Source of the DNA: JBCCSZ01 sp039199225
GTDB lineage: Bacteria > Bacteroidota > Bacteroidia > Chitinophagales > Saprospiraceae
Direction: 5' to 3'
Assembly (NCBI GenBank): GCA_039199225.1
Contig: JBCCSZ010000050.1
Span: forward strand, 1-30,633
Length of the DNA stretch: 30,633 nucleotides
The notes beneath the pieces were generated by a model. The model ran no database searches, was not told the DNA's origin, and was given only the letters and a program-made list of their open reading frames with translations. The translations under genes and the position numbers were made by a program. Of the stretch, positions 1-6,813 are shown piece by piece; within the stretch, counting starts at the first letter, position 1, and every line of letters starts with the position of its first letter.

Positions 1-28
1 GCAAAGACAAAAAATAGGACAATAAGCA

Positions 29-706
29 ATGAAAATTACCAAGAAATCTAAAACACTAAAGCTACTCTTTTGGACAGCTACCTTTCTAATTTTAAATACC
101 AAATCAATATACGGTCAGCCAGAAGGCGATATGCCTCCCAATACAGAATCGGGTAAATGCTATGCTAAATGTCTGATACCAACTTATTCTGATCCATACA
201 ATGAAATCTACTTCATAGCTACTGAAGACACAAAAAATATTGAAAATCAGCCTGTAGAATACATTGATTTGCTCAAAAATGAAGATGAAATTCTCCAAAA
301 AATAGAATGGATAAATCGCTCAGATGAGCTGGATAATATCGACGACCCTTTAATGAGGAATGAGCTTTCCTTTGAAAATACTTTTGATCTTTCCAATCTA
401 AGAGTGATAAGAGATACAACTGGGGTCACTAATTTTGAAACCATTGAAGTAACTTATGAAGAGATTTCAGTACAAAGAGCTGAAACGGAATGGCGAGAAG
501 TGATTTGTAATGAAAGGGTAAATACCGAAATCATCCAATCAATAAGGGAAAAATTACTTTCCGACGGATATGTATTGGATCGTTATGATGGGGATAGGAT
601 AGACAGAGATTTAAGAGAAGCTTTAAAGGAATTTCAAAGAAATCATCACCTTCCCATTGGACAATTGGATATTGCTACATTGAACAAGCTAAAAATTGAC
701 CATTGA
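29..706 (+). CDS. Secreted peptidoglycan-binding-domain protein
   Basis: The 225-aa product starts with a Sec signal peptide (basic MKITKKSK, hydrophobic core, cleavage near residue 30 after IYGQ). Just after it comes the motif GKCYAKCL, which I recall from a family of Saprospiria periplasmic proteins that also carry an EWREVIC segment; that segment is present here around residue 155. The last ~55 residues (SDGYVLDRYDGD, LREALKEFQRNHHLPIGQLD) match a PG_binding_1 fold, with the usual pattern of a helix, an FQ..., and a final L.IA-T-L. The likely role is cell-wall attachment in the periplasm; no catalytic domain is visible. It starts 28 bp into the window, so its upstream neighbours are unknown. 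The family match is from memory and the exact function is not known. Confidence 0.8.
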   Translation: MKITKKSKTLKLLFWTATFLILNTKSIYGQPEGDMPPNTESGKCYAKCLIPTYSDPYNEIYFIATEDTKNIENQPVEYIDLLKNEDEILQKIEWINRSDELDNIDDPLMRNELSFENTFDLSNLRVIRDTTGVTNFETIEVTYEEISVQRAETEWREVICNERVNTEIIQSIREKLLSDGYVLDRYDGDRIDRDLREALKEFQRNHHLPIGQLDIATLNKLKIDH

Positions 707-793
707 TAGGAGGAATGACAGAGCATACAAAGCATAGTCAGCAAGTGCCGCTAATCGCGCCACTCGTGTCTATGCAAAACAATGTACTATATC

Positions 794-1561
794 CTATGAT
801 CCACTGAGCAATTGAACCACTAGACGGGCTGCATCGGCGCCAGAATTTTGCTGCTGTCCGGTAATTAAATTGCCATCTAAGACAGCATAAGAAGAAAATG
901 GTGCGGCTACTTTGAAGGTGGTATTTTCCAACTTAGATGCTTCTTCCTCGATGCGATAAGGCTGAATCTTTTGACCCACCGCTTGGTCGGCATAGTCTTC
1001 CTCTGCATTGGCAAAGCCGGTCCAGGTCTTACCTTTTACAATCAACTCGCCATTTGAGCCTTTGGCTTCCAGTAGGAGAGTGGTGGAATGGCAGACGGCA
1101 GCACTGGGCTTGCCAGACTCAAAAAAATCGGCAAAAAGCTTTTCCAGCTCCTTGTTTCCCCGAAAAGTATACATCGGTCCCTGGCCACCGACCAGAAAGA
1201 TGGCATCGTACGAACGGTGATCGATTGCTGAAAGCTTTTTGGTATTGGCCAGTAAGTCATTAAACCAATCGTGTTGTAGGTAACCCATTGAAATCACATC
1301 ATGGGCTGCATAGCCACTTTCGTCGGTCGGATTGGAATAGCCATCCATTTCAATTTTGCCACCCTGGGTAGAAGCCAATTCAACTTCGTAGCCAGCCTCT
1401 TGGAAGACATGTAGTGGATGAGTCAATTCAGATGCCCAAAAGCCGATGGGCCAGCCGGTTTGCTCAGAAACGGCCGGGCTACTGGCCACCAGGAGTATTT
1501 TTCCTTTGAAGGGCATGCCATGCGTATGGACATACTGATTGACTTCTTGAATCTTAGGCAT
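794..1561 (-). CDS. DJ-1/PfpI family, type 1 glutamine amidotransferase-like protein (Hsp31-type)
   Basis: The 255-aa cytoplasmic protein has the single-domain DJ-1/PfpI layout. It has KILLVASS at the first strand, a conserved acidic residue in GFWASELTHP (Glu45), FLVGGQGPM around 122-130, and the nucleophile elbow AAVCHS with Cys157-His158. The C-terminal part (GKTWTGFANAEED, GNLITGQQQNSGADAA) matches the Hsp31/YhbO-like branch, whose members act as glyoxalase III/deglycase-type detoxification enzymes or chaperones. No signal peptide is present. The gene stands alone, transcribed toward the peptidoglycan-binding gene. Its AT-rich upstream gap (1562-1896) leaves room for its own promoter. The family call is firm; the substrate is not determinable from sequence. 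Confidence 0.9.
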   Translation of the reverse strand: MPKIQEVNQYVHTHGMPFKGKILLVASSPAVSEQTGWPIGFWASELTHPLHVFQEAGYEVELASTQGGKIEMDGYSNPTDESGYAAHDVISMGYLQHDWFNDLLANTKKLSAIDHRSYDAIFLVGGQGPMYTFRGNKELEKLFADFFESGKPSAAVCHSTTLLLEAKGSNGELIVKGKTWTGFANAEEDYADQAVGQKIQPYRIEEEASKLENTTFKVAAPFSSYAVLDGNLITGQQQNSGADAARLVVQLLSGS

Positions 1562-1896
1562 AATGTTAAATTTATAATTTGATCAATAAGTCTGTAAATC
1601 TATCAACTAGTACTACAGAAACCTATATACTGACCCAAAGGTGATAGACTAACATTTTGGAAAGGGTACTGATAGTCAAAGACTTAGAGATTGAGTAGCC
1701 CTTTGTTACCACCGACCTTTTTTGCCCAAAGCACAGAAAATTTCTCCACAAATGAATTTGCCTAAATTTTATATGGAAAAAGTAAGTGATTTGTAATTTT
1801 TAATAAAAAATTTAATCTTTTTTGAAATTAAATATTGTGAAAGTTATTGTTTAGCGCTTTTTGCAAAATATTATTTTGTTAATTGTTTTGCTTCCT
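1562..1896. other. AT-rich intergenic gap (335 bp)
   Basis: No convincing gene, RNA or repeat was found. The stretch separates the leftward DJ-1 gene from the rightward small ORF/kdsA pair and must hold both promoters. The right end carries several -7-like boxes on the plus strand, notably TTGTTTTG at 1883-1890. Confidence 0.5.
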
Positions 1897-2040
1897 ATGC
1901 TTAAAGCATTTAAATTTGTAGTTGTAGGTACAAAAGGTAATCTCAGGTGTTATATAAGTAAAGGCATCCGTGTAAGAGCTGAAGAAATTGATACAATAGG
2001 GCGGACCGTCAGAAAGGATGCACCAGACGATTTTAAGTGA
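1897..2040 (+). CDS. Possible 47-aa small protein upstream of kdsA
   Basis: This ATG-to-TGA reading frame encodes 47 residues starting MLKAFKFVVVGTKGN and ending APDDFK. It is strongly amphipathic and basic, with no signal peptide and no family I recognise. Support for it being real is circumstantial. Its ATG lies 6 nt after a -7-like box (TTGTTTTG), a spacing seen at other genes here. It ends 12 nt before the kdsA ATG, as expected for the first gene of a two-gene operon. The composition (VVVGT, a run of charged residues) is less random than in most shadow frames. It could also be the 5' leader of kdsA. Confidence 0.4.
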   Translation: MLKAFKFVVVGTKGNLRCYISKGIRVRAEEIDTIGRTVRKDAPDDFK

Positions 2041-2052
2041 AAATTAACATTT

Positions 2053-2868
2053 ATGCTGCAGCGTATTCCATCTTTGAAGCATCTAACAGGTGAGAACTTT
2101 TTCTTGATCGCCGGGCCTTGTGCCATCGAAGGTGAGATGATGGCGCTACAGATCGCAACGAAGCTCAAGGAAATCTGCAGAAAGCTGGAGATACCGTTGA
2201 TTTTTAAAGGTTCTTACCGCAAAGCCAATCGTTCGCGCTTAGATTCTTTTAGTGGGATCGGTGACGAAAAGGCCCTAAAGATTTTGGCGAAAGTAGGTAG
2301 GGAGTTGGAATTGCCAACGACTACTGACATTCACCAGGATGAAGAGGCGGCCATGGCTGCCGAGTATGTCGATATTTTGCAAATTCCCGCTTTTTTGTGC
2401 AGGCAAACGAGCTTGCTCCAGGCAGCGGCTGCAACCAAAAAGTACGTCAACATCAAAAAAGGGCAGTTTATGAGTGCCGAGTCGATGAAATTTGCGGTTG
2501 CCAAGGTTCGCGAAAGCGGCAATGAGCAGGTTATGCTGACAGAGCGAGGTACGACTTTTGGCTATTCTGACCTGGTAGTCGATTTCAGGGGCATCCCGGT
2601 GATGCAAACCAACGATTGTCCGGTCATTCTGGATTGTACCCACTCTTTACAACAGCCCAATCAGGCCAGTGGTGTGACGGGCGGCCGTCCAGCATTGATC
2701 GAAACCATTGCCAAAGCTGGCATCGCCAGTGGGGCAGACGGCCTCTTCATAGAGACCCATCCCAAGCCGCAGGAAGCACTGTCAGATGGGGCCAATATGT
2801 TGCCTTTGGAACTGCTAGAGCCCCTGCTGAAAAAATTAGTCGCGATTTGGCAAGCGTTAAAAAATTAA
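2053..2868 (+). CDS. kdsA: 3-deoxy-8-phosphooctulonate synthase (Kdo-8-P synthase), metal-dependent class
   Basis: KdsA condenses phosphoenolpyruvate with arabinose 5-phosphate to give Kdo-8-phosphate for the LPS inner core, in the cytoplasm. The 271-aa length is normal. Recognisable family blocks in order are IAGPCAIEG (18-26), FKGSYRKANRS, TTDIHQDEE, LQIPAFLCRQTSLL, VNIKKGQFMS, LTERGTTFGY, DCTHSLQQPNQASG and LFIETHPKPQEALSDG. Cys23 in GPCAIEG stands where class I enzymes such as that of E. coli have Asn. With the ETHP histidine and the LSDG aspartate this is the metal-ligand set of class II (Aquifex-type) enzymes. The start is the ATG 12 nt after the small upstream ORF. An A/T-only hairpin overlaps the stop codon. 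Confidence 0.97.
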   Translation: MLQRIPSLKHLTGENFFLIAGPCAIEGEMMALQIATKLKEICRKLEIPLIFKGSYRKANRSRLDSFSGIGDEKALKILAKVGRELELPTTTDIHQDEEAAMAAEYVDILQIPAFLCRQTSLLQAAAATKKYVNIKKGQFMSAESMKFAVAKVRESGNEQVMLTERGTTFGYSDLVVDFRGIPVMQTNDCPVILDCTHSLQQPNQASGVTGGRPALIETIAKAGIASGADGLFIETHPKPQEALSDGANMLPLELLEPLLKKLVAIWQALKN

Positions 2869-2884
2869 CAATTTTTTAACTTTT
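2856..2884 (+). terminator. Putative terminator at the end of kdsA
   Basis: A perfect 11-bp inverted repeat GTTAAAAAATT / AATTTTTTAAC has a 3-nt loop (AAC) and is followed by TTTTA. The stem includes the kdsA TAA stop (2866-2868). It is all A/T apart from the end pair, so it is weak but symmetrical. Confidence 0.55.
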
Positions 2885-2938
2885 ACCTTGACTTTTACAG
2901 AAGAAAACATTAAATTATTATCAAATCCCAAAACAAAA

Positions 2939-2944
2939 AGGAGG
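2939..2944 (+). promoter_or_regulatory. Strong Shine-Dalgarno site AGGAGG
   Basis: AGGAGG sits 5 nt before the ATG at 2950. Bacteroidota genes usually lack such sites, and I see none this good elsewhere in the window, so this start is well supported and perhaps unusually well translated. Confidence 0.6.
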
Positions 2945-2949
2945 TTATT

Positions 2950-3402
2950 ATGAAGCCTTTAAAGACTCTATCCATCGCAATCCTAATCACGCTGATTTCC
3001 CAACTAGCATTCGCTCAAGTTGCAGAAAAGACGCTGGTTAAATCCTTCAACTTACAAGGTCAGCAACTCGTTGTACTCAACCTGGATGGAGATGTCCAGG
3101 TCCAAGAATGGAACAACGACATCATGCGCGTCCAAATGACCATCTCCATACCCAATGTTCACACCACTACGCTCAAGTCACTCGTTCAGGCAGGGCGCTA
3201 CAACCTCAAATCCAAGCTCGGCGAGGATTCCTACGAGGTATATTCCCCTGGTCTGCAGCGAGAAGTTAAGATCAAAGGTCAAAAGTTGAATGAAAAGATC
3301 AACTACATCGTCTACGCCCCTGATAATGTTGTGGTAAAACTAGCCGGTGAGGCTTCTACCAGCAACATTCAGTCTGGCGACAAATTGCCATCTTCTTTAT
3401 AA
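2950..3402 (+). CDS. Secreted beta-rich protein, paralogue 1
   Basis: The 150-aa product has a clear signal peptide (MKPLKTLSIAILITLISQLAFAQ). The mature part alternates short hydrophobic strands: FNLQGQQLVVLNLDGDVQVQEWNND, a RVQMTISIPN strand, LVQAGRYNL, and a C-terminal VKLAGEAS. This resembles the beta-solenoid-like DUF4097 / head-GIN type of envelope proteins, which I infer only from the pattern. The gene at 3621 shows the same plan (NLDGDVQVQEW versus DVFGGQYEVEKW, LVQAGRYNL versus FLEAGRYEL, SPGLQREVKIK versus SKDMQRKPIRS). The two are tandem paralogues. The gene has a strong AGGAGG site, and a good terminator follows it, so it is probably monocistronic. Function unknown. Confidence 0.8.
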   Translation: MKPLKTLSIAILITLISQLAFAQVAEKTLVKSFNLQGQQLVVLNLDGDVQVQEWNNDIMRVQMTISIPNVHTTTLKSLVQAGRYNLKSKLGEDSYEVYSPGLQREVKIKGQKLNEKINYIVYAPDNVVVKLAGEASTSNIQSGDKLPSSL

Positions 3403-3427
3403 CAATAGTGTTTGTTAAAGCGTTTGG

Positions 3428-3464
3428 AGGGTATAATGCAAGCGAGAGCGTTATACCCTTTTTC
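3428..3464 (+). terminator. Rho-independent terminator after the first beta-rich gene
   Basis: A 12-bp stem AGGGTATAATGC / GCGTTATACCCT (one G-T pair) with an 8-nt loop is followed by TTTTTCTTG. It separates the two paralogous genes transcriptionally. Confidence 0.8.
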
Positions 3465-3620
3465 TTGTATTTTGTCTATCAATTACCCTTTACAAGTCGT
3501 CGAAATGGGGCAGAACGCCTCTCGAAACGGTTTGTTGTTTAAAAAAAACGTAATTTGCAGATGATTCCTCCCACCCCTCGGCAAACACAACGACACATTC
3601 AAAAAACAAACACAAGACTA

Positions 3621-4067
3621 ATGAACAAGGCATTACTGACGCTGAGCTTCTGCCTATTTCTCATTTCCTCCTCTTTTGCGCAGCTTTCCAAGACCCTCCA
3701 TCAAAATTTTCCTTTAGAAGGCTTTGCCGAATTGCAGGTCGATGTTTTTGGAGGCCAGTACGAAGTCGAAAAATGGGCAGGGAATACCATTCTGACGGAG
3801 ACCGTCATAGAAATATTCGATGCTTCTCCAGCTATTTTCAAGCATTTTCTGGAAGCAGGCCGCTACGAACTCGAAGGGCTTGCTGATGAAAAGTCTTTCA
3901 AACTTACTTCCAAAGATATGCAGCGCAAGCCCATTCGCTCTAAGAACGGGGAGTGCTATGAATTTGTGAAAATCCGCCTTTACATTCCTGAAGATTTTGA
4001 ATCTGCCGGCGAAAATACCTACTCACGCCCGATCGAGGAAGAGGCAACTGCCGATGGAGGACAGTAG
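3621..4067 (+). CDS. Secreted beta-rich protein, paralogue 2
   Basis: I chose the ATG at 3621 because it opens directly into a signal peptide (MNKALLTLSFCLFLISSSFAQ). The upstream in-frame extension (QTQRHIQKTNTRL) is hydrophilic and unlike a leader. The 148-aa product repeats the plan of the preceding gene: a Q-rich opening (LSKTLHQNFPLEGFAELQVDVFGG), a YEVEKWAGN segment, a TETVIEIFDASP strand, FLEAGRYELEG, SKDMQRKPIRS, then VKIRLYIPEDF. It therefore probably arose by tandem duplication and has diverged strongly. No catalytic motif is visible. It lies between a terminator and the 4081-4294 repeat element. Confidence 0.75.
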   Translation: MNKALLTLSFCLFLISSSFAQLSKTLHQNFPLEGFAELQVDVFGGQYEVEKWAGNTILTETVIEIFDASPAIFKHFLEAGRYELEGLADEKSFKLTSKDMQRKPIRSKNGECYEFVKIRLYIPEDFESAGENTYSRPIEEEATADGGQ

Positions 4068-4080
4068 TTTTCCCAAGCAG

Positions 4081-4187
4081 TCTGTGAAAAGCTTTCATAC
4101 AAATTATTAGTTCATTTAATTTTACGAACTGCTAGCAGTTCGTACATATTGGGTAAACAATAAGTTGTAGAGAAACTTTTTTACAGA
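4081..4187. repeat. Imperfect ~54-bp inverted repeat centred on a perfect 20-bp palindrome
   Basis: The left arm 4081-4133 (starting TCTGTGAAAAGC) and right arm 4134-4187 (ending ACTTTTTTACAGA) are imperfect reverse complements. They meet at the perfect palindrome ACGAACTGCTAGCAGTTCGT at 4124-4143. The layout suggests a MITE- or REP-like mobile intergenic element. No transposase is present. Confidence 0.7.
4093..4133 (+). repeat. Direct repeat copy 1 (41 bp)
   Basis: This 41-bp block beginning TTTCATACAAATTATTAG and ending ACGAACTGCT recurs at 4254-4294 with one mismatch (A/G at the seventh base). It is the inner part of the left arm of the inverted repeat. Confidence 0.9.
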
Positions 4188-4205
4188 CGAAGCCAAAAAC
4201 GCAGG

Positions 4206-4224
4206 CGATACCGTAGTATCGACG
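4206..4224. repeat. Small hairpin between the repeat copies
   Basis: The sequence CGATACCGTAGTATCG forms a 6-bp stem (CGATAC/GTATCG) with a 4-nt loop. It lies between the inverted element and the second direct copy, within a GACGAAGCC...GACGAGTATTTT stretch. I believe I have seen such stretches dispersed in Saprospiria intergenic regions; that is memory only. Confidence 0.5.
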
Positions 4225-4253
4225 AGTATTTTGAATGAAGTATTTGAAAAAGT

Positions 4254-4294
4254 TTTCATGCAAATTATTAGTTCATTTAATTTTACGAACTGCT
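4254..4294 (+). repeat. Direct repeat copy 2 (41 bp), abutting a promoter
   Basis: This copy matches 4093-4133 at 40 of 41 positions. It lacks the second half of the palindrome: instead of GCTAGCAGTTCGT it continues TTATCTTTGCC, which is the -7 box of the following gene. Confidence 0.9.
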
Positions 4295-4302
4295 TATCTT
4301 TG
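4295..4302 (+). promoter_or_regulatory. Bacteroidota -7 promoter box TATCTTTG
   Basis: This is an exact match to the TAnnTTTG consensus. The expected transcription start, about four nt downstream, falls at or next to the GTG at 4307, so the message would have almost no leader. Confidence 0.65.
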
Positions 4303-4306
4303 CCGT

Positions 4307-5875
4307 GTGATTAAGACAATAGAATTGAAGGTACTTCCGGAGGAAGCTTCCAATGAGGAATTGCTGCGAAAGTATCTACTGCGCAAAGCAAGGATTAAGT
4401 CCAGCGAACTTACGGAGTTTCGAATCGTTCGTCGTTCCATCGATGCCCGAAAGCGTCCAATGGTACAGTTACGAATAGAGCTGTATATTGGCGAAACACA
4501 TCAAGCAGAGCCGGCCATCCTAGACACTTTCCAAGATGTATCGGAAGCACCGCCGGTGATAATCGTTGGAGCTGGTCCCGCCGGTTACTTTTGTGCCTTA
4601 GAGTTGATTGAACTGGGGTATCGCCCTTTGGTATTTGACCGAGGAAAGGACGTGCGCAGTCGTCGGCGAGACCTGAGAGGCATTCAACAGTTCGGAGAAG
4701 TGAATCCAAATTCCAATTATTGCTTTGGCGAAGGAGGAGCTGGAACATACTCCGATGGAAAGCTCTACACCCGTTCCCACAAGCGAGGCAACATTTACAA
4801 AGCCCTTCGCTTATTGGTGGAACACGGTACCAATAGCGACATTCTTGTGGATGCCCATCCACACATTGGTTCAAATAAGCTACCCAAAATCGTTGCGAAT
4901 ATCCGCGAAACCATCCGTCACTATGGTGGGGCCGTGCATTTCGATTCGAAAGTGACCGACCTCTTGCTCCACGACGACAGGATCGAAGGCATCGTGGTCA
5001 ATGGCGAGACAGAACACCGGGCGGCAGCTACCGTTTTGGCGACAGGCCATTCTGCCAGAGACATCTACGAACTGTTGCACCGTCGGAACATCCAACTGGA
5101 AGCCAAGCCCTTTGCACTTGGCGTTCGGGTAGAGCATCCACAACCCTTGATTGATCAAATACAATATCGGCAATCTCCTAGAGAGCAAGCGTTGCCAGCT
5201 TCCAGTTATCGGCTGGCCTGCCAAGTAGGGGAGCGGGGTGTCTTTTCCTTTTGCATGTGTCCGGGAGGCTTGGTGGTACCCGCTGCTACGGCGCCCGGCG
5301 AGATTGTGGTGAACGGTATGTCCCTGTCTCGACGAGATTCTCCCTATGCCAACTCTGGAACCGTTGTCGCCATTGAACTGAGCGATCTGAAAGTGGAAAA
5401 TCCAGTCGAAGCCGTCTTTGCGGGGCTTGACTTTCAGCGTTCGGTCGAAAGAGCCATGTTTGGTCATGGCGATGGCTCTCAAAAAGCACCAGCGCAGCGA
5501 ATGACCGATTTTGTCAAAGGGCGCCTGTCCAAAGACCTACCTGACTCATCTTACATCCCCGGGCTGTACACTGCTCCGGTGCATGAACTTTTGCCCGATT
5601 TTGTCTACCAGCGACTACGGGAGGGCATGCAGACCTTCGGCAGAAAAATGAAGGGCTATTTCACTGAAGAAGCCAATGTCATCGGTACGGAAAGCCGAAC
5701 CAGCTCACCCCTGCGCATCCCACGCCAGGAGGGTACATTGATGCATCGCGATGCAGAGGGCCTGTTTCCCTGTGGAGAAGGGGCCGGATTTGCCGGAGGG
5801 ATTATTTCCGCTGCAATGGACGGACAAAACGTGGCGAGGGCCGTAGAGCGCTTTTTAAAAGTGCTTGTTCATTAG
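4307..5875 (+). CDS. Uncharacterised FAD-dependent dehydrogenase (COG2509 type)
   Basis: The 522-aa product has an N-terminal ~80-residue basic alpha/beta domain (KTIELKVLPEEASNEELLRKYL) followed by a Rossmann FAD-binding site VIIVGAGPAGYFCALEL (GAGPAG at 88-93). Next comes the family block FGEGGAGTYSDGKLYTR and, near the C-terminus, LFPCGEGAGFAGGIISAAMDG. These are hallmarks of the COG2509 'NAD(FAD)-utilising dehydrogenase' family, whose substrate is unknown. I start it at GTG 4307. The in-frame ATG at 4235 would place the 41-bp repeat and the -7 box inside the coding region and add a non-family leader. The gene is likely a single transcription unit. Confidence 0.88.
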   Translation: MIKTIELKVLPEEASNEELLRKYLLRKARIKSSELTEFRIVRRSIDARKRPMVQLRIELYIGETHQAEPAILDTFQDVSEAPPVIIVGAGPAGYFCALELIELGYRPLVFDRGKDVRSRRRDLRGIQQFGEVNPNSNYCFGEGGAGTYSDGKLYTRSHKRGNIYKALRLLVEHGTNSDILVDAHPHIGSNKLPKIVANIRETIRHYGGAVHFDSKVTDLLLHDDRIEGIVVNGETEHRAAATVLATGHSARDIYELLHRRNIQLEAKPFALGVRVEHPQPLIDQIQYRQSPREQALPASSYRLACQVGERGVFSFCMCPGGLVVPAATAPGEIVVNGMSLSRRDSPYANSGTVVAIELSDLKVENPVEAVFAGLDFQRSVERAMFGHGDGSQKAPAQRMTDFVKGRLSKDLPDSSYIPGLYTAPVHELLPDFVYQRLREGMQTFGRKMKGYFTEEANVIGTESRTSSPLRIPRQEGTLMHRDAEGLFPCGEGAGFAGGIISAAMDGQNVARAVERFLKVLVH

Positions 5876-5957
5876 CAGTAGTGCATTGGGATGAGCTTCT
5901 GCAAAGGTGCCGACGGCCTTATGGCATAAAGGTAAATACGTTCTCAGCTATTATTCC

Positions 5958-5965
5958 TATTTTTG
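5958..5965 (+). promoter_or_regulatory. -7 promoter box TATTTTTG
   Basis: This matches TAnnTTTG exactly, 26 nt upstream of the ATG at 5992, and gives the DoxX-like gene its own promoter with a leader of about 22 nt. Confidence 0.5.
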
Positions 5966-5991
5966 CAGCCTAAAAACTGAGTACTACTTTT

Positions 5992-6417
5992 ATGAAAGAT
6001 GTTACTGATCTAATTGCGCGAATCCTGATAGCCTTTATTTTCTTGTACGAAGCCTATGATTCCATTGCCTTTTTTCAAGCAACCAAAAAAAAGATGATCT
6101 CTTATGGGCTGACTTGGAACCAGGACCTACTACTGATGGGCGCTATCTTTTTGCTCCTTATGGGAGGAACTTTAGTCTTAATTGGTTATCGATCTGGTTT
6201 CGGAGCCATATTGCTGATGTTGTATTGGGTACCAGTGACCTTTATAGTTCACTCTTGGTGGAACGATCCCCCTGAGCAGCAGCGGCTGGAAGCAATTATG
6301 TTTATGAAAAATATTGCCATTCTTGGAGGCTTGTTAATGATATTTGTCAATGGCAGTGGCCGATACAGTATTCGCCGGCTCTTTGCCACGACCAAGGTTC
6401 CCAAGAAAATTCTCTGA
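5992..6417 (+). CDS. DoxX-like small integral membrane protein
   Basis: The 141-aa protein has four predicted membrane segments: an N-terminal helix (LIARILIAFIFLYEAYDSI), LLLMGAIFLLLMGGTLVLI, a third around FGAILLMLYWVPVTFIVHSWW, and a fourth in IAILGGLLMIFVNGSG. The pattern of an N-terminal LIARILIAFIFL helix, a polar turn with KKK, and HSWWNDP followed by MKNIAILGGLL is typical of the DoxX/DoxD superfamily. These proteins are often linked to redox or quinone metabolism, with a substrate that is rarely known. It lies 116 bp after the FAD dehydrogenase with its own -7 box, so a functional link is possible but unproven. Confidence 0.85.
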   Translation: MKDVTDLIARILIAFIFLYEAYDSIAFFQATKKKMISYGLTWNQDLLLMGAIFLLLMGGTLVLIGYRSGFGAILLMLYWVPVTFIVHSWWNDPPEQQRLEAIMFMKNIAILGGLLMIFVNGSGRYSIRRLFATTKVPKKIL

Positions 6418-6813
6418 GCTGGTCCAAACAATATATTTTCGTATAAATTCACAGTAGATTGTCCTGGTTTTTACTTTTCAAATTTGATAAATACCCTCTG
6501 TAGGGTATGTCGACTGTGTCCAGCATGTTTTATTTTTGTAGTGAATTGACTTATTTCGATCAATTCTTCTTTCCCACTAACCGATTCCGTTGTCCTTCAA
6601 AGCATTGTTTCCGTGATTTTCTCGAATCATGGTTCAATAGCTGTTGTAGGGCCATTTACGCTTTCCTGCGCTTCGGTGCTGAATTTAAATGACTTTTGGT
6701 CTTCTCCCGATGAAAATCTGGGAGTTGTCTACTACTGCGATGGTATTACAGGGTATTGTATGGTACCCTGGTCGTAACAATGATGATTTTTTGTAAAACT
6801 TATTAGTTATCCC
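6418..6813. other. Intergenic gap with two hairpins (396 bp)
   Basis: I see no credible gene. A 61-codon frame at 6507-6692 is cysteine/phenylalanine-rich and lacks any family features. Two perfect inverted repeats stand out: TACCCT-CTGT-AGGGTA at 6492-6507, and CAGGGTA-N8-TACCCTG at 6749-6770, which lies 43 nt before the start of the giant gene. They share the AGGGTA/TACCCT core, so they may be copies of one operator or structural motif. Confidence 0.5.
6749..6770 (+). promoter_or_regulatory. Inverted repeat upstream of the T9SS giant gene
   Basis: CAGGGTA and TACCCTG (7 bp, perfect) are separated by 8 nt. The position just before the start codon fits an operator or a 5' leader hairpin; the second AGGGTA palindrome is at 6492-6507. 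Confidence 0.4.

Noticed and set aside
4880..5482. 200-codon minus-strand frame inside the FAD dehydrogenase
   Set aside because: The plus-strand frame has clear Rossmann and COG2509 motifs; the opposite frame has none.
6507..6692. 61-codon frame in the gap before the giant gene
   Set aside because: The composition (Phe/Cys-rich, no domain or signal pattern) looks random and no promoter or ribosome site fits. I treat the stretch as non-coding.
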